From assembly GCA_944325235.1 (NCBI GenBank), contig CALUZE010000032.1, forward strand, positions 1 through 10,717: a DNA stretch of 10,717 nt, in the 5' to 3' direction. Both the position numbers and the translations under genes were made by a program. Positions within the stretch are counted from its first letter, which is position 1; each line of letters opens with the position of its first letter. Shown here piece after piece: positions 1 to 5,039 of the stretch. Source of the stretch: an uncultured Elusimicrobiales bacterium (GTDB lineage Bacteria; Elusimicrobiota; Elusimicrobia; Elusimicrobiales; Elusimicrobiaceae). A model generated the notes under the pieces. The model was given only the letters and a program-made list of their open reading frames with translations, was not told the origin of the DNA and ran no database searches.

Positions 1-1076
1 ATAATCACGTCGCTGTGCTCCATCCCCACGATGTGCTGCACCGCACCGGAAATACCGCACGCCACATACAGCTTGGCCGCTACGGTCACACCGCTCTGGC
101 CGATTTGTTTGTCTTTGGGTTTCAACCCCAAGTCAATCGCCGCGCGGCTGGCGCCCACGGCGCCGCCCAATTCTCCGGCCAATTCTTCCAACAGGTTGAA
201 GCCGTTCTGGTCTTTCATCCCGCGGCCGCCGGCGATGACCACTTCGGCCTCGTCCAGCTTGTCCATGGCGGAAACTTCGTCAATGTGCGTGTTAATCACG
301 CGCACCTTGGCCGCCTGCGGCGGGATGGCGATGGCTTCCGTAACCACTTGGGCCATTTTGCCGGGGGTGGTGACCACTTTTTTGAACACGTTGGGGCGCA
401 CGGTGGACATTTGCGGGCGATAGTCCGGGCATTTAATATCCGCCATGATGTTGCCGCCGAACGCGGGGCGGGTTTGGATTAAATTGCCGTCTTTTACGGA
501 CAGGCCCGTGCAATCCGCCGTCAAACCGACGAACAGTTCGGAAGAAATACGCGGGGATAAATCGCGCCCGATGTACGTGGACGGATACAATACCACGCTG
601 GGTTTGTATTTTTTAATCAGCGTCACCATGGCGTTGGCATAAGCAATGGTGTTGTAGGTATGGTATTCCGGGCCGTTTACGGCATAGATTTTATCCGTAC
701 CGTACTGGGAAAGTTCGGCGTAGTACTGGGAAACATTGTCCCCAATCACCACGGCGCACAGTTCTTCGCCCAGCTGGTCGGCCAATTCGCGCCCTTTGGA
801 CAAAAGTTCAAAGCCCACGGGGCGTACTTTTTGGTTTTTGCCGTCATCGGAAATTTCAATAAACACCCACACGCCTTTGTAGGCGGACAGGTCTTTTTTC
901 ACCGCGCCGGAAGCCGGCAAGGACAGGGCTTTGACCGGGCAGACGGACACGCACGCGCCGCACATCGTGCAGCTGGCGTTGGGTACCGCTTTGCGGTTGA
1001 CCAAAGAGAGCGCGCCAAACGGGCAGGTGCTTACGCATTTACCGCAACCTACACAATTAGAAGCTACTTGAATCAT
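1..1076 (-). CDS. etfA: Electron transfer flavoprotein alpha subunit with N-terminal 2x[4Fe-4S] ferredoxin domain (3' end outside window)
   Basis: I translated 358 codons from an ATG at 1076; the frame is open to the left edge, so roughly the last 40 residues are missing. Residues 1-52 form a bacterial-type ferredoxin module: C8, C11, C14, C18 and C36, C39, C42, C46, each set CxxCxxCxxxC followed by Pro. From about residue 66 it is a standard EtfA: N-terminal Rossmann-like domain, TADCTGLSV (186-194), PAFGGNIMADI (204-214), STVRP (224-228), then the FAD domain with AGGRG (282-286), GASRAAIDLG (308-317) and YVACGISGAVQH (337-348). EtfA binds FAD and passes electrons to or from the acyl-CoA dehydrogenase. 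The ferredoxin part implies extra electron relay, as known for CarE of the caffeyl-CoA reductase-Etf complex. The start overlaps the etfB stop as ATGA and has an AGGAG at 1092-1088, so the two are translationally coupled. Family is certain; electron bifurcation is inference. Confidence 0.95.
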   Translation of the reverse strand, partial: MIQVASNCVGCGKCVSTCPFGALSLVNRKAVPNASCTMCGACVSVCPVKALSLPASGAVKKDLSAYKGVWVFIEISDDGKNQKVRPVGFELLSKGRELADQLGEELCAVVIGDNVSQYYAELSQYGTDKIYAVNGPEYHTYNTIAYANAMVTLIKKYKPSVVLYPSTYIGRDLSPRISSELFVGLTADCTGLSVKDGNLIQTRPAFGGNIMADIKCPDYRPQMSTVRPNVFKKVVTTPGKMAQVVTEAIAIPPQAAKVRVINTHIDEVSAMDKLDEAEVVIAGGRGMKDQNGFNLLEELAGELGGAVGASRAAIDLGLKPKDKQIGQSGVTVAAKLYVACGISGAVQHIVGMEHSDVI

Positions 1077-1861
1077 TTGATTACACTCTCCTTTTTCAAA
1101 ATTTCTACAAATTTATCCGCCAATTCCACGGCAGAGCCGGTAAACATTTCGCCTTTTTGGCGGGCTGCCGGCGGGAAGATGCGGTCCACACGCGTGGGCG
1201 AACCTTCCAACCCCAGTTTATGCAAGTCGGCGCCGATGTCGGCCGCCGTCCAGGTAAAGATGGCTTTTTCCTGCGCTTTATGGGCAGCCATAAAGGAAGG
1301 ATATTTGGGGGCGTAATCGTGCGGCATCGTCATCGTAACCAAAACGGGCAAATCCGCTTCCAAAATTTGGTGGCCGCCTTCAATCAGTTTCTTTACCACC
1401 ACTTGGCTGCCGCTGGCGTCAATGCTTTCGCAGAACGTAATTTGCGGAATGCCCAGGTGGAACGCAATGCCGGGGCCGGTTTGGGCGGTATCGCCGTCAA
1501 TAGCCATTTGCCCGCAAAGGATCAAATCGTACTGGCCGATTTTGCGGATGGCCGTGGCCAACGCGTAAGAAGTGGCCCACGTATCGGAACCGGCGAACGC
1601 ACGGTCGGACAGGAGCACGCCTTCATCCGCGCCCAACGCCAACGCCAGGCGCAACACGGCAATGGCCTGGTTGGGGCCCATGGAAAGAACGGTCACTTTC
1701 GCGCCGGTCTTGGCTTTGATGGCCAACGCTTTTTCCAAGGCGTAGTGGTCGTACGGGTTTAAAATGCTGGGTACACCCGCGCGGATAAGCGTACCCGTTT
1801 TCGGGTCCACTTTCACTTGGGTGGAATCGGGAACTTGTTTAATGCAAACAATGATATTCAT
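1073..1861 (-). CDS. etfB: Electron transfer flavoprotein beta subunit
   Basis: 262 residues, normal length for EtfB. It opens with MNIIVCIKQVPDS, the usual family start, then NPYDHYALEKAL (35-46), SMGP (60-63), the nucleotide-binding loop AIDGDTAQTGP (120-130), the EADLPVLVTM segment (168-177) and LGLEGSPTRV (216-225) near the C-terminus. EtfB pairs with EtfA; in canonical Etfs it holds AMP, in bifurcating Etfs a second FAD that meets NAD(H). The DGDTAQ-GP form of the loop resembles the anaerobic, bifurcating Etfs I recall rather than the mitochondrial type, but assignment to that group is from memory and needs an alignment. The start is 9 nt after the dehydrogenase stop, with an AGGA overlapping that TAG; the 3' end overlaps etfA. 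Second gene of a three-gene operon. Confidence 0.96.
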   Translation of the reverse strand: MNIIVCIKQVPDSTQVKVDPKTGTLIRAGVPSILNPYDHYALEKALAIKAKTGAKVTVLSMGPNQAIAVLRLALALGADEGVLLSDRAFAGSDTWATSYALATAIRKIGQYDLILCGQMAIDGDTAQTGPGIAFHLGIPQITFCESIDASGSQVVVKKLIEGGHQILEADLPVLVTMTMPHDYAPKYPSFMAAHKAQEKAIFTWTAADIGADLHKLGLEGSPTRVDRIFPPAARQKGEMFTGSAVELADKFVEILKKESVIK

Positions 1862-1870
1862 ACGTTTATC

Positions 1871-3514
1871 CTATTTTTTGAAAACTTCTCTTAACTTGGC
1901 GGAAACAACGTCCATATCGTCAATGAGTCCGCGCATCTTTTCTTCAATGCCGACCAGGTTCACTTCCTGGCTCAGCGCCGCCACATCAATGGTGGGGCAG
2001 GTGCCCAAAATCAGGCGCATGCCGTCCGTGGCGGTCTTATACGCGCTCTGGCGGGCGTTCACGCGGGCCATGGTGCTAAGCGTGTTGAGGTCAAAGCGGC
2101 TGCCTTCGGTGATGACCTTGTTGGCGCACTGGCGGGTGAATACGGCCGCCACTTCCATTTCGCTGATGAGGTCGCCCAGCATAAACGTCACATACTGGTG
2201 GCGGGTCAGCTTGTTGGCACGGCAGTCTTCCAGCACGCGGGCCAAGGCTCTAAAGCCCAAGGCCACGCTGTCGGCCCCCACGTTGGGGTTCTGCGCGTGG
2301 ATAGCGTCAAATTCGGCAGCTTGATTCAAATAGTATTGGCCGCGGCTCTTTAAATGTTCCTGCCAGCGCCCGCGGAAGATGGTCATTTCCAACACTTCGC
2401 TGGTGCCTTCGTAAATGCAGGTAATTTTGACGTCGCGTTTGATTTTTTCCACCGGGAATTCTTTGGTGTAGCCAAATCCGCCCATCGCCTGGATGGAATC
2501 TTCGGCCGCTTTGTTGCCGGTTTCGGTGGCGTACAATTTGGCGATGGCGCCTTCGGTAGCCAGGCCGTGGTTGTTGACTTCCAGCTGTTTGGCCGTCCAG
2601 TCAATATACGCGCGGGCCGCTTCAAAGCGCACATAGTGCGGGGTGATGAGCTTTAACATAAAGCCCTGTTTTTCGGCCAACGGGCCGCCCGCCTGGATGC
2701 GCTGCTGGGCATACTGCAAGGCCGTTTCCACGGCTTCTTCGCCGCCGCCCAAACCAAACGCCGCTACCATTAAGCGCGTATAGCCGAACACGGCCTGCGC
2801 CTGCAGGAAGCCTTGGCCTTCTTTGAGGCCGATTAAATTTTCAGCCGGCACGTACACATCGTCAAACGCCAAACCGGCGGTGTTGGACAAGCGGATACCG
2901 TGCTTGTCCTCGTGCACGTCCTGCGTAAAGCCGGGGGTGCCTCTTTCTACAATAAACCAGCTCGGGCCGCCCGGAGCCAGCGCGAGCACGGTGTAGATAT
3001 CGGCCACGCCGCCGTTGGAAATCCACATTTTGCTGCCGGTAATTCTGTACCCGACAATCTGCCCGTCTTTCATCACGCGGTCCGCACGGGTGCGCAGGGA
3101 AACGAGGTCGGAACCGGCATCGGCTTCCGTGGCGCCGTAGGCCACGAGTTTGTTTTCGTGGGCGATTTTTTTGAACCATTTGGCTTTTTGTTCCGGGGTG
3201 CCGCCTACGTTAATCGGGTCGCTGCCCAGGAACGTGGCGAACACGCCGGTGGCGATGCCCAGGTCAATGCGGGCTAACTGTTCGCACACGCGGTAGATTT
3301 CGGTGGTTTGGCCGCCGAGTCCGCCGTATTCTTCGGGGATAAGCAAAAGATGCACGCCCAATACGTCGTGGTCGTACATCTCTTTCAAAATGTCTAACGG
3401 AATTTCGTTTTTCGCGTCATGCTCCCGGATAAAGTTGAAAGAAATCCGGTTCTTCGCATATTGCTTCAAACTGTCTAACATCAGGTTTCTGGTTGTCAGG
3501 TCGTTTTTTGCCAT
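1871..3514 (-). CDS. Acyl-CoA dehydrogenase family flavoprotein with C-terminal extension
   Basis: 547 residues from the ATG at 3514. An upstream in-frame start at 3589 would add 25 residues with no family character and lies upstream of the apparent promoter, so I reject it; a GGAG at 3528-3525 sits 10 nt before the chosen ATG. Family signatures run in order: LLIPEEYGGLGG (57-68), YGATEADAGSD (126-136), GSKMWISNGG (160-169), QAMGGFGYTKEFPVEKIKRD (342-361) and CIYEGTSE (366-373), whose E369 matches the catalytic base of the MCAD/butyryl-CoA type. These enzymes form or reduce the alpha-beta double bond of acyl-CoAs using FAD. Ordinary members end near 380-400 residues; this one adds about 160 mostly helical residues (385-547), as in longer FadE/VLCAD-like members. 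Cotranscribed with etfB and etfA, its evident electron partners. Substrate and direction (oxidation versus enoyl-CoA reduction) cannot be read from the sequence. Confidence 0.93.
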   Translation of the reverse strand: MAKNDLTTRNLMLDSLKQYAKNRISFNFIREHDAKNEIPLDILKEMYDHDVLGVHLLLIPEEYGGLGGQTTEIYRVCEQLARIDLGIATGVFATFLGSDPINVGGTPEQKAKWFKKIAHENKLVAYGATEADAGSDLVSLRTRADRVMKDGQIVGYRITGSKMWISNGGVADIYTVLALAPGGPSWFIVERGTPGFTQDVHEDKHGIRLSNTAGLAFDDVYVPAENLIGLKEGQGFLQAQAVFGYTRLMVAAFGLGGGEEAVETALQYAQQRIQAGGPLAEKQGFMLKLITPHYVRFEAARAYIDWTAKQLEVNNHGLATEGAIAKLYATETGNKAAEDSIQAMGGFGYTKEFPVEKIKRDVKITCIYEGTSEVLEMTIFRGRWQEHLKSRGQYYLNQAAEFDAIHAQNPNVGADSVALGFRALARVLEDCRANKLTRHQYVTFMLGDLISEMEVAAVFTRQCANKVITEGSRFDLNTLSTMARVNARQSAYKTATDGMRLILGTCPTIDVAALSQEVNLVGIEEKMRGLIDDMDVVSAKLREVFKK

Positions 3515-3524
3515 ATTTGGGAAT

Positions 3525-3555
3525 CTCCAAAATACAATATAGGTATATAATACCA
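3525..3555 (-). promoter_or_regulatory. Extended -10 promoter and ribosome binding site of the dehydrogenase-etfBA operon
   Basis: On the minus strand TGG-TATTAT (3555-3547) fits an extended -10 element. I see no good -35 hexamer 17 nt upstream, which is tolerated with an extended -10. Predicted transcription start is near 3540, leaving a leader of about 25 nt that contains the GGAG at 3528-3525. Motif-based call only. Confidence 0.5.
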
Positions 3556-3579
3556 ATTTTTGAGCCCCAGCGCACCCCG

Positions 3580-3613
3580 CCAAAGACAACCGCCCCGGTT
3601 AAAACCGGGGCGG
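3580..3613 (-). terminator. Hairpin terminator of the prepilin gene
   Basis: Arms 3590-3600 and 3603-3613 are perfectly complementary (CCGCCCCGG core, 11 bp) around a very small AA loop. On the minus strand the hairpin is followed by TTGTCTTT, an imperfect U-tract. It starts 22 nt after the prepilin stop and sits just ahead of the promoter of the acyl-CoA dehydrogenase operon, insulating the two. Confidence 0.75.
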
Positions 3614-3635
3614 CTTAGAGTAAACAAAACAACTG

Positions 3636-4175
3636 TTAATTGGCTTTACTGTTTGTAACAACGCCTTTCAAGCTTCCACAGAGTTTTTTCCCAAAATCCG
3701 TCCAACTCTCACACAAAATAGTGTTCGGCAAACGCAACGTGGAAGACGACGGACTATCCACGTTGGACAGATACATATTCAGCTGCATATCGCGGTATGT
3801 GCTGCAATCGCCATAAGAACCGTTGTGATTGGGACAGTAACGCAATACAATGCTGCCAATGGCAATACCTTTTCCATGGTCAATGTGGTTATCCAACTGT
3901 ACAGAATTTCCGCATTTATACCCGACACTTCCGCTGACGGAATACCGCGTGCACCCGGGCAGCAATACATCCAAATCCTCAATATCCTTGGCGTAAAAGC
4001 CGTTGGCCAGGTAATAGGCTTCTTGGGCTTCCCCAAGGCTTTTGGCAGTGCCCATATACGCCCCGATATGGCTTTTGGCTACCGCCAGCTGATATTGCGG
4101 CATTGCAATAGCTGCCAAAATACCGATAATTAATACGACTACCAATAATTCAATTAACGTGAAACCTCTTTTCAT
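3636..4175 (-). CDS. Type IV prepilin / pseudopilin with six cysteines
   Basis: 179 residues. The N-terminus is a class III signal, MKRG followed by FTLIELLVVVLIIGILAAIA: prepilin peptidase should cut after G4, the new F1 is N-methylated, and E5 of the mature protein is present. The hydrophobic helix continues to about residue 33; the rest is a globular domain with a GEAQEAYYLANG segment (48-59) typical of PilE/PilA-like proteins. It has six cysteines (75, 88, 114, 124, 155, 166), all in the globular part, enough for three disulfides; C155 and C166 could form the C-terminal D-region loop. Likely role: pilus or type II secretion-like fibre subunit, assembled at the inner membrane. No pilus assembly genes are nearby, so it is a stand-alone gene, with its own promoter and terminator. 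The SD AAGGGG (4187-4182) is 6 nt before the ATG. Major versus minor pilin cannot be told. Confidence 0.9.
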   Translation of the reverse strand: MKRGFTLIELLVVVLIIGILAAIAMPQYQLAVAKSHIGAYMGTAKSLGEAQEAYYLANGFYAKDIEDLDVLLPGCTRYSVSGSVGYKCGNSVQLDNHIDHGKGIAIGSIVLRYCPNHNGSYGDCSTYRDMQLNMYLSNVDSPSSSTLRLPNTILCESWTDFGKKLCGSLKGVVTNSKAN

Positions 4176-4202
4176 AATGGTCCCCTTGTTGTCTACTCAC
4201 GT

Positions 4203-4231
4203 TGTATACCATTAATAGCAAAAGGCGACAA
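4203..4231 (-). promoter_or_regulatory. Sigma-70 promoter of the prepilin gene
   Basis: Reading the minus strand, TTGTCG (4231-4226), a 17-nt spacer and TATACA (4208-4203) form a near-consensus housekeeping promoter; TGG directly before TATACA adds an extended -10. The transcription start should be near 4196, giving a leader of about 20 nt with the SD. It lies in the 148-nt divergent gap shared with the HIT gene. Confidence 0.7.
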
Positions 4232-4311
4232 AAAGTGAAAGGATGACCCCCTGCGGCCGATACGTGGATATCCTGCCTGGAAAGCAAAACCCTTCATCCG
4301 GCCGAAATATG

Positions 4312-4317
4312 TATAAT
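4312..4317 (+). promoter_or_regulatory. Consensus -10 box in front of the HIT gene
   Basis: A perfect TATAAT ends 6 nt before the ATG at 4324, so the expected transcription start falls at or next to the start codon. No clear -35 hexamer is present (4289-4294 is ACCCTT). If the box is used, the transcript would have almost no leader. Confidence 0.45.
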
Positions 4318-4323
4318 ACTTGT

Positions 4324-4659
4324 ATGGATTGCATATTTTGCGGCATTGCCGACGGCTCTGTAAAAAGCCAACTGATTTACGAAGATGAAGATGTGGTGGC
4401 GTTTAAGGATTTAAACCCGCAGGCGCCCACGCATCTTTTGATTATTCCGCGCAAGCACATTGCGCGCTTGTCCGAAGCGGACGAACAGGACGCTTTGCTT
4501 TTGGGCAAAATTTTGCTGGTGGCCAAAAAGCTGGCCAAGCAGCTCAATTTAAAGGACTTCCGCCTGGTAACCAACAACGGCAAAGGCGCGGGCCAAAGCG
4601 TGGACCATTTGCACTTCCACTTAATGGCCGGGCGCCGCTTTTTGTGGCCGGCGGGGTAA
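4324..4659 (+). CDS. HIT-family (Hint-like) nucleotide hydrolase/transferase
   Basis: 111 residues from ATG 4324, the usual length of bacterial Hint-like proteins. Start: MDCIFCGIADG matches the family N-terminus, with C3 and C6 as the possible metal-binding CxxC. It continues with DLNPQAPTHLLIIPRKHI (29-46), then the histidine triad HLHFH (H95, H97, H99; H97 is the expected nucleophile) and RRFLWPAG at the end, a variant of the usual GRxMxWPPG. Such proteins hydrolyse purine nucleoside phosphoramidates such as AMP-lysine in the cytoplasm; the physiological substrate is generally unclear. The frame is open further upstream (ATGs at 4243 and 4309) but those residues have no family match. No Shine-Dalgarno precedes 4324. 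Divergent from the prepilin gene; rpsU begins 97 nt downstream behind its own -10 box. Confidence 0.93.
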   Translation: MDCIFCGIADGSVKSQLIYEDEDVVAFKDLNPQAPTHLLIIPRKHIARLSEADEQDALLLGKILLVAKKLAKQLNLKDFRLVTNNGKGAGQSVDHLHFHLMAGRRFLWPAG

Positions 4660-4686
4660 AAAGTGCCCAAAACGGCTAAAATAAGT

Positions 4687-4692
4687 TATAAT
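4687..4692 (+). promoter_or_regulatory. -10 box of the rpsU-dnaG-rpoD operon
   Basis: TATAAT followed by further TATATA sequence lies 28 nt after the HIT stop. A -35 is poor (TGCCCA at 4664-4669 with a 17-nt spacer). The predicted start is near 4699, giving an rpsU leader of about 58 nt. Confidence 0.5.
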
Positions 4693-4698
4693 ATATAT

Positions 4699-4726
4699 AA
4701 GGTAAAAATTACCCTTTTATTTTTGT
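4699..4726 (+). promoter_or_regulatory. Inverted repeat with T-rich tail in the rpsU leader
   Basis: AAGGTAA and TTACCCTT flank a 3-nt AAA loop (core GGTAA/TTACC at 4701-4713, one bulged C in the outer stem), followed by a T-rich stretch TTATTTTTG. It lies at the predicted transcription start. It could be a weak terminator for the HIT transcript, an operator, or an early RNA hairpin; the short stem makes all three uncertain. Confidence 0.3.
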
Positions 4727-4739
4727 CTATTGACCATAG

Positions 4740-4749
4740 AAGGTGGTGA
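4740..4749 (+). promoter_or_regulatory. Strong Shine-Dalgarno of rpsU (decides the start)
   Basis: AAGGTGGTGA differs by one base from AAGGAGGTGA, the full anti-SD complement expected for most bacteria. It points to the ATG at 4757 and sits inside the extension that an upstream ATG at 4730 would add, so the longer reading is rejected. Confidence 0.6.
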
Positions 4750-4756
4750 AAAAGGA

Positions 4757-4951
4757 ATGGTTTTTGTAAAAGTAAGAGACGCCGAACACCTGGAAGAAGC
4801 GCTCAAACGCTTTAAAAGAGAATGTGAGAAGAACGGCATTTTGAAAGAAATCAAAAGACGCGAAACTTACATGCCTCCGAGCGTGAAACGCAAAATCAAA
4901 TCGCAGGAAGCTCAGCGCCGCGCTCGCCGCACCAAACGCAGACGCTTTTAA
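4757..4951 (+). CDS. rpsU: Small ribosomal subunit protein bS21
   Basis: 64 residues from ATG 4757. MVFVKVRDAEHLEEALKRF matches the family start (V.VRe.es.e.ALrRFKR), followed by KRECEKNGILKEIKRRETY (20-38) and PPSVKRKIK (40-48), then a highly basic tail ending TKRRRF. Length is within the usual 57-71. bS21 sits at the platform of the 30S subunit near the anti-Shine-Dalgarno helix and helps mRNA recruitment. It is the first gene of the rpsU-dnaG-rpoD macromolecular synthesis operon. An 88-nt gap with a hairpin separates it from dnaG, which would let rpsU be made in excess of dnaG. Confidence 0.96.
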   Translation: MVFVKVRDAEHLEEALKRFKRECEKNGILKEIKRRETYMPPSVKRKIKSQEAQRRARRTKRRRF

Positions 4952-4966
4952 TTAAAGTAGCACCAC

Positions 4967-5004
4967 AGGCAATAGTCCTTTACGCAAGTATTGGGCTATT
5001 GCCT
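4967..5004 (+). terminator. Intercistronic hairpin between rpsU and dnaG (attenuator or processing site)
   Basis: AGGCAATAG (4967-4975) and CTATTGCCT (4996-5004) are perfect complements; three more pairs (one G-U) extend the stem to 12 bp with a 14-nt loop. It is followed by TCTTTGCCTTT, a broken U-tract, so termination is probably partial. A partial terminator at this same place is known in the E. coli operon. It could equally be a 3'-end stabilising or RNase processing hairpin. Confidence 0.6.
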
Positions 5005-5039
5005 TCTTTGCCTTTAATCTAACACCAGGCGGCGGCAGC

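Noticed and set aside
660..2656. Several plus-strand open frames opposite etfA, etfB and the acyl-CoA dehydrogenase
   Set aside because: They mirror codons of well-recognised genes and translate to Gly/Phe/His-rich, unrecognisable sequence.
3515..3589. N-terminal extension of the acyl-CoA dehydrogenase from a start at 3589
   Set aside because: The 25 extra residues have no family similarity and would be encoded by the promoter region; the ATG at 3514 has a GGAG and gives a normal family start.
4243..4323. Longer HIT protein starting at 4243
   Set aside because: The extension has no family similarity and its codons cover the TATAAT; the family N-terminus begins at MDCIFC.
4730..4756. bS21 start nine codons upstream at 4730
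   Set aside because: Those codons include the Shine-Dalgarno for the ATG at 4757, and bS21 proteins start at the MVFVKVR position.
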